Positions 7,932-16,155 of a stretch of DNA of 64,000 nt are shown piece by piece. The stretch spans positions 1-64,000 of the forward strand of contig NZ_WUWG01000003.1 of assembly GCF_009833495.1 (NCBI RefSeq). The letters are read 5' to 3'. The first letter of the stretch is position 1, and each line of letters opens with the position of its first letter. The translations under genes and the position numbers were made by a program. This DNA is from Oceanomicrobium pacificus (GTDB taxonomy: Bacteria; Pseudomonadota; Alphaproteobacteria; Rhodobacterales; Rhodobacteraceae). The notes below the pieces were generated by a model that saw nothing but the letters and a program-made list of their open reading frames with translations, had not been told where the DNA came from and ran no database searches.

Positions 7932-9235
7932 GTCCCGTAGAAATCGGCGTGGCTTCCGTCATCGCCATCGTCATCCTGATCTATATGGGTGTCTATATTC
8001 CCATCGCGCTCGGGGTGGTGTCCTTCGTGTCCATCTGGCTGATGCGGGACAATTTCGACCTTGCCATGAACTTGTTGAAGATCGCGGTTGGCGACAGTGT
8101 CATGGAGTATACTTTTGCGACCGTGCCGCTCTTCACCTTCATGGGGCTGGTGGTGTCAAAAGCTGGACTAGGCAGCGACATTTACGGCGTGATGAGCTCG
8201 GGCTTCCGGCGCGTGAAGGGCGGGATCGGCATGGCCACTGTCGGCGCAAATGCCGTGTTCGCAGCCGTCACCGGATCTTCCATCGCCTCGGCTTCGGTTT
8301 TCTCCAAAGTCTCGGTGCCGCAGATGCTGCACTACGACTACAATCCGCGCTTTGCAGTGGGCGTGGTTGCGGGGTCCTCGGTGCTGGGCATGATCATTCC
8401 GCCATCGGCCATGCTGATCATCTACAGTTTCGTGGCCGAACAATCGGTCGGGGACATGTTCCTTGCCGGCGTCGTGCCGGGCCTGATGCTGGCCGCAGCC
8501 TATGTCGCCGCGATTTGGTTCATGGGACGGTTCTTTCCCGATTTCGTCGGAGGGCGGCCGGCCGAAGGATACGAGCGGATGCCCTGGCGTGAAATCGCGT
8601 CCAAGACCTTGCCGACGCTGGGGTTGATCGTGGTCGTGCTCGGCGGGATCTACACTGGCTGGCTGACCCCGGTCGAGGCCGGCGCGACCGGTTCGCTTGT
8701 CGCGCTCCTGATTGCCGCTGTGCGTCGCAGAATGACCTCCCGCGGACTGTGGGAAGCGCTTCTGGAGACCGGACATATCACCGCGTCCATTCTGTTCCTT
8801 GTGACGGCGGCATCGATCTACAGCCGGATGCTTGGTCTGGCCGGACTTCCCAACGAGCTGGGGGATATGCTGGCGGGATCGAATGCCAGCTTCTTCATGA
8901 TCATGCTGCTCTATGTGCTTCTGATGCTCTTTCTGGGGACGCTGCTCGATACCGCGTCGATCATCCTGATCGTCGTGCCGCTCTTCCTGCCCTTGGTGGA
9001 GCCGATGGGCCTGAGTCTCGTCTGGTTCGGCATCATCACTGTCGTCGGCGCGGAGATCGGCCTTCTGACACCGCCGCTCGGGATTTCCTGTTTCGTGATC
9101 AAGGCAACGCTGAACGATGACCGGATTTCTCTCAAGGACGTGTTTCTCGGCGCGCTGCCCTTCGCGGGTGTGATGCTCATCATTCTCATCCTGCTGATCC
9201 GCTACCCCGCGCTCAGCCTGTACATTCTGAACTAG
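7928..9235 (+). CDS. dctM: TRAP transporter large permease (DctM family)
   Basis: A 435-residue multi-spanning channel subunit that couples sodium-driven import to the DctP-bound ligand. It has around a dozen hydrophobic segments. Family hallmarks are TGSSIASASVFSKVSVPQMLHYDYNPRFAVGVVAGSSVLGMIIPPS near residues 115-160 and the C-terminal repeat counterpart IITVVGAEIGLLTPPLGISCFVIKA. It starts by ATGA overlap with dctQ and is followed 12 bases later by the dioxygenase gene, so the transporter and the ring-cleavage enzyme are almost certainly co-transcribed. Confidence 0.92.
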   Translation: MSPVEIGVASVIAIVILIYMGVYIPIALGVVSFVSIWLMRDNFDLAMNLLKIAVGDSVMEYTFATVPLFTFMGLVVSKAGLGSDIYGVMSSGFRRVKGGIGMATVGANAVFAAVTGSSIASASVFSKVSVPQMLHYDYNPRFAVGVVAGSSVLGMIIPPSAMLIIYSFVAEQSVGDMFLAGVVPGLMLAAAYVAAIWFMGRFFPDFVGGRPAEGYERMPWREIASKTLPTLGLIVVVLGGIYTGWLTPVEAGATGSLVALLIAAVRRRMTSRGLWEALLETGHITASILFLVTAASIYSRMLGLAGLPNELGDMLAGSNASFFMIMLLYVLLMLFLGTLLDTASIILIVVPLFLPLVEPMGLSLVWFGIITVVGAEIGLLTPPLGISCFVIKATLNDDRISLKDVFLGALPFAGVMLIILILLIRYPALSLYILN

Positions 9236-9247
9236 GAGGCGACACCT

Positions 9248-10120
9248 GTGCGCTCTGTTACCAAAGACAATATCACCGAGGTGTTCGCGGCCTATTTCGG
9301 GGACGATACCGATCCGCGCACGCGTGAACTCCTGATCGCGCTTGCGCAGCACGTCCATGATTTCTGCCGCGAGACCAACCTGACCCATGACGAATGGCGC
9401 AAGGGGCTGGAGTTCCTCGAATGGGCCGGCCGGATCACGTCGCCGGAACGCAACGAGTTTGTTCTCCTGTCGGATGTGCTCGGCATGTCCTCGCTGGTCG
9501 ATATGCAACATTCGGTTGACGGCGCGACCAGTTCATCCGTGCTCGGACCGTTCCACGTTTCCAACCCACCGCCGCTCGCGGTCGGCGGTGACATGAAGCG
9601 GGACTTCGAGGGCGAGGTGCTGCTGGTCGAGGGCACCGTGAGGGACATGGACGGCAATCCGATTCCGCACGCCAAGATCGACATCTGGCAGACGGCGCCG
9701 AATGGCATGTATTCCAGTCAGGATCCTGATCAGGACCTGCACAGTTTCCACGGGCTGATGACGGCGGATGCTGACGGGCGCTACGCGTTCACGACCGTGC
9801 GTCCCGTGAGCTACACGGTGCCCGACGATGGTCCGGTCGGCGAAATTCTCCGCGCGGCGGGCCGGCATCCGTGGCGGCCATCGCACCTGCACTATATCGT
9901 GTCTTCGCCGGGCTACCGGACTCTCGTGACCGAAGTGTTCCCCGATGATGATCCCTATCTCGACCAGGACACGGTTTTCGGTGTGAGGGACGATCTGGTC
10001 ATGCATTACGTGCCGCAACCGGCGGGCAGCTTTCCCGACGGGTTTGCTTTGTCTGGGCAGGTCACGGAAGCCTATAGCCGCGTTGATTTCGATCTTGTGC
10101 TGGCGCCGGAGGAAACCTGA
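9248..10120 (+). CDS. Intradiol ring-cleavage dioxygenase (catechol/hydroxyquinol 1,2-dioxygenase-like)
   Basis: A 290-residue non-haem Fe(III) dioxygenase. The N-terminal helical dimerisation domain (about 1-110) precedes the beta-sandwich catalytic domain. The four iron ligands are visible: Tyr155 in NGMYSSQDPD, Tyr189 in SYTVPDDGPVG, and His213 and His215 in RPSHLHYIVS. The two-domain layout fits catechol or hydroxyquinol 1,2-dioxygenases rather than single-domain protocatechuate subunits. The start is GTG at 9248 with GGAGGCGAC before it. It is the last gene of the nitroreductase-OsmC-TRAP operon. No muconate cycloisomerase or maleylacetate reductase is present, so the cleavage product must be handled by unusual enzymes or elsewhere in the genome. 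Confidence 0.9.
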   Translation: MRSVTKDNITEVFAAYFGDDTDPRTRELLIALAQHVHDFCRETNLTHDEWRKGLEFLEWAGRITSPERNEFVLLSDVLGMSSLVDMQHSVDGATSSSVLGPFHVSNPPPLAVGGDMKRDFEGEVLLVEGTVRDMDGNPIPHAKIDIWQTAPNGMYSSQDPDQDLHSFHGLMTADADGRYAFTTVRPVSYTVPDDGPVGEILRAAGRHPWRPSHLHYIVSSPGYRTLVTEVFPDDDPYLDQDTVFGVRDDLVMHYVPQPAGSFPDGFALSGQVTEAYSRVDFDLVLAPEET

Positions 10121-10132
10121 GGCCGTATCGCA

Positions 10133-10159
10133 GCGGGCAGCCGCTTCGCGGTCGCCCGC
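10133..10159. terminator. Hairpin between convergent genes
   Basis: GCGGGC (10133-10138) pairs with GCCCGC (10154-10159), and an inner CCGC/GCGG stem closes on a TTC loop. It sits exactly between the convergent dioxygenase and GntR genes. There is no T-tract, so intrinsic termination is uncertain; it may act bidirectionally or protect the 3' end. Confidence 0.5.
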
Positions 10160-10162
10160 GCC

Positions 10163-10846
10163 TCAATCCTCGAAATATTCGCGGCGGGTGTTGTAGATCT
10201 TCTCGACCGTCGGATCGAGCCGCATCAGGTGGCGGCGGATGACCTCTTCGGTCCGCAGCACATCGCCGCCGCGCAGCGCCGCGACAAGGTCCTCATGGTC
10301 CACGATCAGCTCTTCCATGCTTTCCTTGCTGGTCAGCGACAGGATGCAGAGCCGATCGATCTGGGTCTTGTTGGCCGCGATCGTGCGGAAGGCGAAAGCG
10401 GCGCCTGACGCTTCGCAAAGCAGTTCGTGGAACCGGTAGTCGAGCCCGTGGAACCGGTCTACATCGCCGACCGCCACCGCTTCCCGCTGGGCGTCGAGAT
10501 TCTCGTCGATCCGGTCGTCATGGCGGCCGGTCCAGTTGCGGGCGCCCTTGCGCAGGACCTCAACCTCGACCGCGGTGCGGATGAAGCGCGCATTCTCGAT
10601 CCCCTCGCGGGAGAACTGGCGCACCTCGGTTGCCTTCTGCGGGCGGATCAGGAGCAGGTTCTGGAGGCCGAGCCTGTTGAACGCGTCGCGCACGGGCTGG
10701 CGGGACACGCCGAACCTCTTGGCGACTTCCGCTTCGGAAATCTTGTCGCCCGGCAAGAGCGACAGAGACACGATTTCCTCATACAGGTGGTCGTAGACGA
10801 TATCCGCGCTCGTGCGGCGTTCCCCTACCTCGTTCAAAACGGCCAT
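10163..10846 (-). CDS. GntR family regulator (FCD domain), probable alginate-regulon regulator
   Basis: A 227-residue regulator. The winged helix (about 10-75) includes IVYDHLYEEIVSLSLLPGDKI, AEVAKRFGVSRQPVRDAFNRL and the FSREGIE linker. The FCD effector domain has the metal-site motifs GLDYRFHELLCEAS and late VDHEDLVAAL. I place the start at ATG 10846, preceded by GAGGAGAGG, rather than at the upstream TTG. A strong palindrome lies 22 bases upstream (10868-10885), and its core recurs before the alginate uptake operon (13056-13069). It therefore probably represses itself and the alginate genes, with an unsaturated uronate or KDG-like ligand as inducer. The gene order resembles the Agrobacterium alginate locus, which also carries a GntR regulator as I recall. 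Confidence 0.87.
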   Translation of the reverse strand: MAVLNEVGERRTSADIVYDHLYEEIVSLSLLPGDKISEAEVAKRFGVSRQPVRDAFNRLGLQNLLLIRPQKATEVRQFSREGIENARFIRTAVEVEVLRKGARNWTGRHDDRIDENLDAQREAVAVGDVDRFHGLDYRFHELLCEASGAAFAFRTIAANKTQIDRLCILSLTSKESMEELIVDHEDLVAALRGGDVLRTEEVIRRHLMRLDPTVEKIYNTRREYFED

Positions 10847-10867
10847 AAACCTCTCCTCGACCGGCAA

Positions 10868-10885
10868 TGGTATACTAGTCTACCA
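10868..10885. promoter_or_regulatory. GntR-type operator palindrome (autoregulatory)
   Basis: TGGTATACTAGTCTACCA reads nearly the same on both strands (only one base pair per half breaks symmetry). TGGT/ACCA ends with a central CTAG are typical for uronate-type FCD regulators. It is placed just upstream of the regulator's ribosome-binding site. The 10-mer ATACTAGTCT is shared with the site at 13056-13069. Confidence 0.7.
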
Positions 10886-11073
10886 ATCCCGTCCATCCCC
10901 TAGCGCTCTCCGGCCCGACAGCGGGTGCAAACGGGAGTATGCGGGGCATGAAAGAGCGGCAGATGGGCCGACACAGGGCATTGCAAGCGAATGCTGACCC
11001 GTGGTCTATGGCACAGGAGGGGCTCCTCTTCTAGAGTGAAGCCGGATCAAAGCGGTGCCGGAGGATCGATAGG

Positions 11074-11391
11074 ATGGCAAAGGACGGACATTCGGACTGG
11101 GTGGTCACCGGACCCGGCGCGCGGCGGCGGGTGCTGTCGGACAGCCCCGACCTGATGCTCGTGCTCTTCGATTTCGAGGAAGGGGCGGTCGGCCCGATCC
11201 ACCAGCATCCGCATGTGCAGGGCACCTACGTGGCGTCCGGCCGGTTCCTGTTCGAAGTAGACGGCGAAGAGCGGGAACTGAATCCCGGCGACAGCCTCGT
11301 CATCCCGGGTGACACGCCGCACGGCTGCACCGCGCTGGAAGCCGGGCAGCTAGTCGACAGTTTTACACCGCGCCGCGACGATTTCCTCTGA
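11074..11391 (+). CDS. kdgF: KdgF-like cupin, unsaturated uronate linearisation
   Basis: A 105-residue single cupin. The metal site is HQHPHVQ (His43, His45, Gln49) with His83 in DTPHGC. The rest follows KdgF closely: TYVASGRFLFEVDGEE, NPGDSLVIPGD and the C-terminal LVDSFTPRRDDFL, which carries the Asp/Arg residues required in KdgF. KdgF converts 4,5-unsaturated uronate monomers from pectin or alginate into their linear ketone form (DEH/DKI), feeding the SDR reductase. Located between the regulator and the alginate uptake operon, it completes the pathway between the PL15 lyase and the DEH reductase. Start ATG 11074 after GAGGATCGATAGG. Confidence 0.88.
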   Translation: MAKDGHSDWVVTGPGARRRVLSDSPDLMLVLFDFEEGAVGPIHQHPHVQGTYVASGRFLFEVDGEERELNPGDSLVIPGDTPHGCTALEAGQLVDSFTPRRDDFL

Positions 11392-11406
11392 CCGCGGCCG
11401 CGGTGC

Positions 11407-12720
11407 TCAATCCTCCGGTATGCCCCGCGCGATGGCCGCGCCTGCTGCAATGGCCAGCGTTACGATCAGGAGTGTCAGCGCGCGGAAGAGGTCCATCTCC
11501 AGCGGACCGAACCGGATCACGCCGCCGCCTGCATTGAACGACAGCACGAGCCCGCCGAGCGCGGTCAGCCCCGCCATGAACAGCTGGTTTGCGGCGGTCA
11601 GGATGTTGATCGCGTGGAACCCGTCCTCGTCATTCACATAGCGCGCCTGATACATGGACCCGGCCATCATCTGCCCGGCATCGAGAATGCCGGCGAGGAA
11701 GTTGAACCCCAGGATCGCGCCGACACCGATGAACCAGGCCCGGCCATGGTCCGGCACGGTGGCGAAATCGGGCACCAGCAGCAGGATCGGGTAGAGGCCC
11801 AGCACACAGGTGAAATAGAGCAGGAAGATCCGCCGCTCGCCATGCCGGTCCGCCTGACGGCCCCAGATGAACACACTGAAGATCGGGCCAAGCATGTTGG
11901 CCACCACACTCAGCATCAGGATCGAGGCCGGCATGTTCAGCGTTCCGACCAGATAGAGCGTGAGGATCGGCCAGTGCAGGATGCCGATGATGAAGGCAAG
12001 CGCGAGCGGCCGGCGCAGAAGGCGGCTGTGCCGCAGGGTCGACCAGAAATGCCCTTTGCCGGAAAATGCCTGCAACTGTCCGGGTGGCGGCTGCGAAGGG
12101 ATGCGGAAGAGCCAGTAGAGCGAGTTCAGAAGCAGCAGGATCACGACGACGAGCAGGATGCTGTGTTCCGTCCGGTCCAGAAGGTCGCCCACCAGCAACC
12201 AGCCGAACAGCGCGAAGGCGAGATTGGTAAACTGCTTGCCGGTCCGCAACCGGCCGAGAAATGCGCCTCGGTCACCGCGCGCTGTCACTTCGGCCACGAA
12301 ATTCGTCCAGACGGCGTTCTGCAGGAACTCGTTGCCGAAGACGAAGAGCGCCGCGATGCCGAAGAGCACCGGCAGGCTGATCCAGTCTGTGGGAAGGCAG
12401 AGCAGCAGGAGCAGGCAGGCCAACTGGATGAACCGCGCGGCAATGGTCACGTCGCGGCGCGGGTAGCTTCGGATCCGGTCGAGGAACGGGTAGCGCAGGA
12501 GCACCACGAGCGGCAGCAGCGCCAGCATGGTGCTGATCTGACCGTCGCTGAACTGCATGACCTGCACGGCGAAGGCGACGAAGAACGGACCGGTCAGCAT
12601 GTCCTTCGACAGCGAGCCGAGAAATGTGGAGCGGATGAGCTTTGTCTGCGCATCACGCTGGGCCGGCGTTGACGTGGCGCGGCGGGGCAGGGGGCGCGGT
12701 TCGGTCACGGGTGCATGCAC
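11407..12720 (-). CDS. MFS transporter
   Basis: A 437-residue major facilitator with about twelve hydrophobic helices. The N-terminal half contains KDMLTGPFFVAFAVQVMQFSDGQISTMLALLPL and the loop 2-3-like RIRSYPRRD; the C-terminal half contains FIWGRQADRHGERR, the equivalent charged loop. It is convergent with kdgF and divergent from the alginate ABC operon, whose operator region it shares. Import of unsaturated monouronate/DEH or export of a pathway product is plausible; no substrate can be read from sequence. Start is GTG at 12720. The convergent 3' ends are separated by the perfect 14-base palindrome ACCGCGGCCGCGGT (11391-11404). Confidence 0.8.
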   Translation of the reverse strand: MHAPVTEPRPLPRRATSTPAQRDAQTKLIRSTFLGSLSKDMLTGPFFVAFAVQVMQFSDGQISTMLALLPLVVLLRYPFLDRIRSYPRRDVTIAARFIQLACLLLLLCLPTDWISLPVLFGIAALFVFGNEFLQNAVWTNFVAEVTARGDRGAFLGRLRTGKQFTNLAFALFGWLLVGDLLDRTEHSILLVVVILLLLNSLYWLFRIPSQPPPGQLQAFSGKGHFWSTLRHSRLLRRPLALAFIIGILHWPILTLYLVGTLNMPASILMLSVVANMLGPIFSVFIWGRQADRHGERRIFLLYFTCVLGLYPILLLVPDFATVPDHGRAWFIGVGAILGFNFLAGILDAGQMMAGSMYQARYVNDEDGFHAINILTAANQLFMAGLTALGGLVLSFNAGGGVIRFGPLEMDLFRALTLLIVTLAIAAGAAIARGIPED

Positions 12721-13009
12721 CTGCCAGCGGTTCGAGCCGAATCACGCTGGACTGCCGTCATCGGTCTGATCGCGGCGTGACATGACGGCTTCTTGTCCGC
12801 TGACTGGCACTGGTGCCGAATAGATTTCCGCATCGATTCAGGCGCTTCGGTTCCGCTCAGGAAAAGCGCCGGGCGCAAGGCGGAAAGATTGCTTTTGCGC
12901 GTGCAGCGGCCTTGCCCCGCGCGCGATAGCCACCGCTTTCGGCCCGCGCGTGAAATTTTCTTTGACCCTAACATAATGTTTTCAGAACGATTTTCTTCCA
13001 CTTGCCATG

Positions 13010-13069
13010 TTGTAATGACCAATTTTACAAATCCTGTCTTGCCACATGACTACTAGGATACTAGTCTCC
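13010..13069 (+). promoter_or_regulatory. Control region of the alginate uptake operon with GntR operator
   Basis: GGATACTAGTCTCC at 13056-13069 is an imperfect dyad with the same ATACTAGTCT core, centre and asymmetry as the site before the regulator gene at 10868. A possible promoter TTGCCA-N17-TAGTCT (13039-13067) would place the operator over the -10 box, fitting repression. Just upstream, TTGTAA (13010-13015) and TTACAA (13025-13030) form a second perfect 6-bp inverted repeat, possibly for another regulator. The whole gap from 12721 to 13136 otherwise holds nothing recognisable. Confidence 0.62.
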
Positions 13070-13136
13070 ATTTCAAGCTGGATCGCCCCGTCTGTCGGCA
13101 GAGATGATCCGCACCAAAACAGGTTTGGGAGGACCA

Positions 13137-14243
13137 ATGTCGGGTGTCACGCTTGACCGTGTAGTCAAGGAATACGGAAATCTTCAGGTTGTCCATGGCG
13201 TCGACCTGCATGTCGCACCGCAGGAATTCGTGGTGCTCGTCGGTCCTTCCGGATGCGGAAAATCCACCACCTTGCGGATGATCGCGGGGCTCGAGGAAAT
13301 CTCGGGCGGCACCGTCACGATCGATGGCCGCGTGGTCAACCGGGTCGCGCCGAAAGACCGCGATGTGGCGATGGTGTTCCAGAACTATGCGCTCTATCCG
13401 CATCTGAACGTGGCGGACAATATCGCCTTCGGTCTGCGCATCCGCCGCACGCCCAAGGCGCAGATTGCCTCCACGGTGGAGGAAGTCGCGGGCATTCTCG
13501 GCCTGACGGACTATCTGGAACGCCGTCCGGCCGACCTGTCGGGCGGCCAGCGCCAGCGGGTGGCCATGGGCCGCGCGATCGTGCGCAATCCCAAAGTGTT
13601 CCTGTTCGACGAGCCGCTCTCGAACCTCGATGCGAAGCTGCGCACCCAGATGCGGGCCGAGATCAAGCGGCTGCACAAGCGGCTTGGCGCGACCAGCATC
13701 TACGTGACCCATGACCAGGTGGAGGCGATGACGCTGGCCGACCGGATCGTGGTGATGAGCGACGGGCGGATCGAACAGGTCGGCACGCCGATGGACCTGT
13801 TCCTCAATCCTGCCAACACGTTCGTTGCGGCCTTCCTCGGCTCGCCTCCGATGAACATGATCGACGCGACTGTGCGCGGCGGTGACGCCGGCCCGGTGGC
13901 CGAGTTCCACGGCCAGTCGATCCGGCTCGGCAACATCCCCGAACTGGCACAGGCCGACGGGCGCAAGATCACGATCGGCATCCGCCCCGAATATGTGACC
14001 CTGTCCGAGGCCGAGGCCCAGAACCCTGTTGATATCTCGCTCGACCTGATCGAGACGCTCGGATCCGAGGCGCTCCTGCATGCCACGCTCGGGGACAAGC
14101 CCTTCGTGATGCGCGCGCCCACCGAGGGCGATATCGACCGGCTGAACGGCGTGTCGAAATTCCATATCGACCCGTCGCTCGTCCATGTGTTCGACGGCGA
14201 GACCGGGCGTGCGATGCCCGCGGCGCAGGACGCCGCGGCATGA
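13137..14243 (+). CDS. ABC transporter ATP-binding protein (AlgS/MsmX/UgpC type)
   Basis: A 368-residue ATPase of the carbohydrate CUT1 type. Walker A GPSGCGKSTT, Q-loop FQNYALYPHL, signature LSGGQRQRVAMGRA, Walker B VFLFDEPLSNLD and switch His in YVTHDQVEA are all intact, followed by a TOBE-type C-terminal domain of about 120 residues. Start is ATG 13137, directly after GGGAGGACCA; the frame is open 11 codons further. It overlaps the next permease gene by ATGA. In context it energises import of alginate oligosaccharides through the two downstream permeases, as AlgS does in Sphingomonas. Confidence 0.92.
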   Translation: MSGVTLDRVVKEYGNLQVVHGVDLHVAPQEFVVLVGPSGCGKSTTLRMIAGLEEISGGTVTIDGRVVNRVAPKDRDVAMVFQNYALYPHLNVADNIAFGLRIRRTPKAQIASTVEEVAGILGLTDYLERRPADLSGGQRQRVAMGRAIVRNPKVFLFDEPLSNLDAKLRTQMRAEIKRLHKRLGATSIYVTHDQVEAMTLADRIVVMSDGRIEQVGTPMDLFLNPANTFVAAFLGSPPMNMIDATVRGGDAGPVAEFHGQSIRLGNIPELAQADGRKITIGIRPEYVTLSEAEAQNPVDISLDLIETLGSEALLHATLGDKPFVMRAPTEGDIDRLNGVSKFHIDPSLVHVFDGETGRAMPAAQDAAA

Positions 14244-15235
14244 GCATCTTCAACCCCAAGATGGGCGGCCCGGTGGAGGAGCGGATTGCCCTCGCCGAGG
14301 AAGCCCTGCATGACACCGAGCGCGGGCGCATCACCAAGGTGGGCGACCATCTGAAACGCGAGTGGCAGCTATACCTGATGCTGCTGCCGCTCCTGATCTG
14401 GCTGCTCGTCTTCCTCTACAAGCCGATGTACGGGCTCCAGATCGCTTTCAAGGACTATTCGATCTTCCGCGGCGTCGCAGCGAGCCCGTGGATCGGGTTC
14501 GAACATTTCGAGACCCTTTTCGGCAACGAGCAGTTCCTGCGGGCGGTGAAGAACACCGTCATCATCAGTTTCTACGGATTGCTGTTCGGATTTCCGGTGC
14601 CGATCATCCTTGCGCTGATGTTCAACGAGATCCTGAACAAGACGTTCAAGAAATCGGCCCAGACCATCGTCTATCTGCCGCATTTCATCTCGTCGGTGAT
14701 CATCGCGGGGATCGTCATCACCGCATTCTCGCCCTCGGCCGGCATCGTGAACACGGCGCTTGGCTGGTTCGGGATCGACCCGATCTACTTCCTGACCAAA
14801 CCCGAATGGTTCCGCCCGATCTTCATCGGCACGGGCATCTGGCAGGAGGCGGGCTTCCAGTCGATTGTCTATCTGGCCGCCATCGCCGGCGTGTCACCCA
14901 CGCTCTACGAGAGCGCGGTGGTCGACGGTGCCTCGCGCTGGCAAATGATGTGGAAGATCACGCTGCCCTCGATCCTGCCGACGATCATCATCATGCTGAT
15001 CATCCGGATCGGGAACATCCTCGAAGTGAGCTTCGAGATGGTGATCCTGCTCTACCAGCCGGCCACCTACGAGACGGCCGACGTGGTCAACACCTTCATC
15101 TATCGCCAGGGCATCCAGGGCGGCCAGTATGACATGGCCGCCGCGGCAGGGCTCTTCAACGCCGTGGTCGCCTTCGTCCTCGTGATGACCGCGAACACGA
15201 TCTCCAAGCGCTACTCGCGCACGTCGCTCTGGTGA
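14240..15235 (+). CDS. ABC transporter permease (AlgM1/LplB type)
   Basis: A 331-residue inner-membrane subunit. A cytoplasmic N-tail of about 45 residues precedes six helices. The EAA loop reads ESAVVDGASRWQMMWKITLPSI, the contact site for the ATPase. Similarity in layout is to the LplB/YtcP-associated permeases that import large oligosaccharides, including AlgM1. ATGA overlap with the ATPase gene; the next permease begins 13 bases downstream. Confidence 0.9.
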   Translation: MSIFNPKMGGPVEERIALAEEALHDTERGRITKVGDHLKREWQLYLMLLPLLIWLLVFLYKPMYGLQIAFKDYSIFRGVAASPWIGFEHFETLFGNEQFLRAVKNTVIISFYGLLFGFPVPIILALMFNEILNKTFKKSAQTIVYLPHFISSVIIAGIVITAFSPSAGIVNTALGWFGIDPIYFLTKPEWFRPIFIGTGIWQEAGFQSIVYLAAIAGVSPTLYESAVVDGASRWQMMWKITLPSILPTIIIMLIIRIGNILEVSFEMVILLYQPATYETADVVNTFIYRQGIQGGQYDMAAAAGLFNAVVAFVLVMTANTISKRYSRTSLW

Positions 15236-15248
15236 GGGGGAACAACCG

Positions 15249-16130
15249 ATGTTCAACATGAGCCTCTATTCCCGCGGGGACCGGATCTTCGTTATCGTCA
15301 ACATGGTGCTGATCGGCCTGTTCGCCATCTCCACGCTCTATCCGTTCATCTACATTGCCGCCCTGTCGCTGAGCTCCGGCTTCGAGGCGCGGGCCGGCAA
15401 CGTGGTGCTGACCCCGGTCGAGTTCACCATCGAGGCCTACAAATACGTGCTCTCGGACAGCCAGTTCTGGATCTCCTACAAGAACACGTTCATCTACACG
15501 ATCGGCGGCACGCTGATGAGCCTCGCGTTCATCATCCCCGGTGCCTATGCGCTGTCGCGGCCGCAGCTTTACGGGCGGCGGTTCTGGAACCTCACGGTGG
15601 CATTCACCATGTGGTTCAACGCGGGCCTGATCCCCTTCTTCCTCAACATGCGCGACCTCGGGCTGCTCGACAGCTATTTCGGGATCATCATCGGCTTTGC
15701 GGTGAACGGGTTCAACGTGATCCTGCTGCGCAACTTCTTCGAGAGCGTTCCGAAGAGTTTCGAGGAAGCGGCGCGGATGGATGGTGCCAACGAGTTCCAG
15801 GTGCTGTGGAAAGTCTATGTGCCGCTTTCCAAACCGGCCATCGCGACGGTCGCGCTCTTCTGCATCGTCTCGCGCTGGAACGGCTTCTTCTGGGCGATGG
15901 TGCTTCTGCAGGACGAGGACAAGATTCCGCTTCAGGTCTTCCTGCGGCACACGATCGCGACCCTGTCCGACGATCAGGAATTCGGCACGACCCTGATCGA
16001 TGCGGCCTATTCGTTCGAGACCGTGTCGGGCGCGATCATCGTCTGCTCGATCATCCCGGTCCTGATCGTCTACCCGTTCATCCAGAAATACTTCGAGAAG
16101 GGCATCCTTCTCGGGGGTGTCAAAGAATAA
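15249..16130 (+). CDS. ABC transporter permease (AlgM2/YtcP type)
   Basis: A 293-residue partner permease with six helices. The EAA loop is EEAARMDGANEFQVLWKVYVPLSKPAI. It ends with the IIPVLIVYPFIQKYFEKGILLGGVKE tail that is characteristic of the YtcP/LplC group. The start follows GAGGGGGAACAACCG. Together with the preceding permease it forms the translocation pore for oligosaccharides delivered by the binding protein at 16156. Confidence 0.9.
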   Translation: MFNMSLYSRGDRIFVIVNMVLIGLFAISTLYPFIYIAALSLSSGFEARAGNVVLTPVEFTIEAYKYVLSDSQFWISYKNTFIYTIGGTLMSLAFIIPGAYALSRPQLYGRRFWNLTVAFTMWFNAGLIPFFLNMRDLGLLDSYFGIIIGFAVNGFNVILLRNFFESVPKSFEEAARMDGANEFQVLWKVYVPLSKPAIATVALFCIVSRWNGFFWAMVLLQDEDKIPLQVFLRHTIATLSDDQEFGTTLIDAAYSFETVSGAIIVCSIIPVLIVYPFIQKYFEKGILLGGVKE

Positions 16131-16155
16131 TCGATAAACGCAACAGGAGGAAAAT

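Noticed and set aside
11391-11404. Perfect palindrome ACCGCGGCCGCGGT as an operator
   Set aside because: It lies between convergent stop codons of kdgF and the MFS gene, where a 3'-end structure is more likely than a regulatory site.
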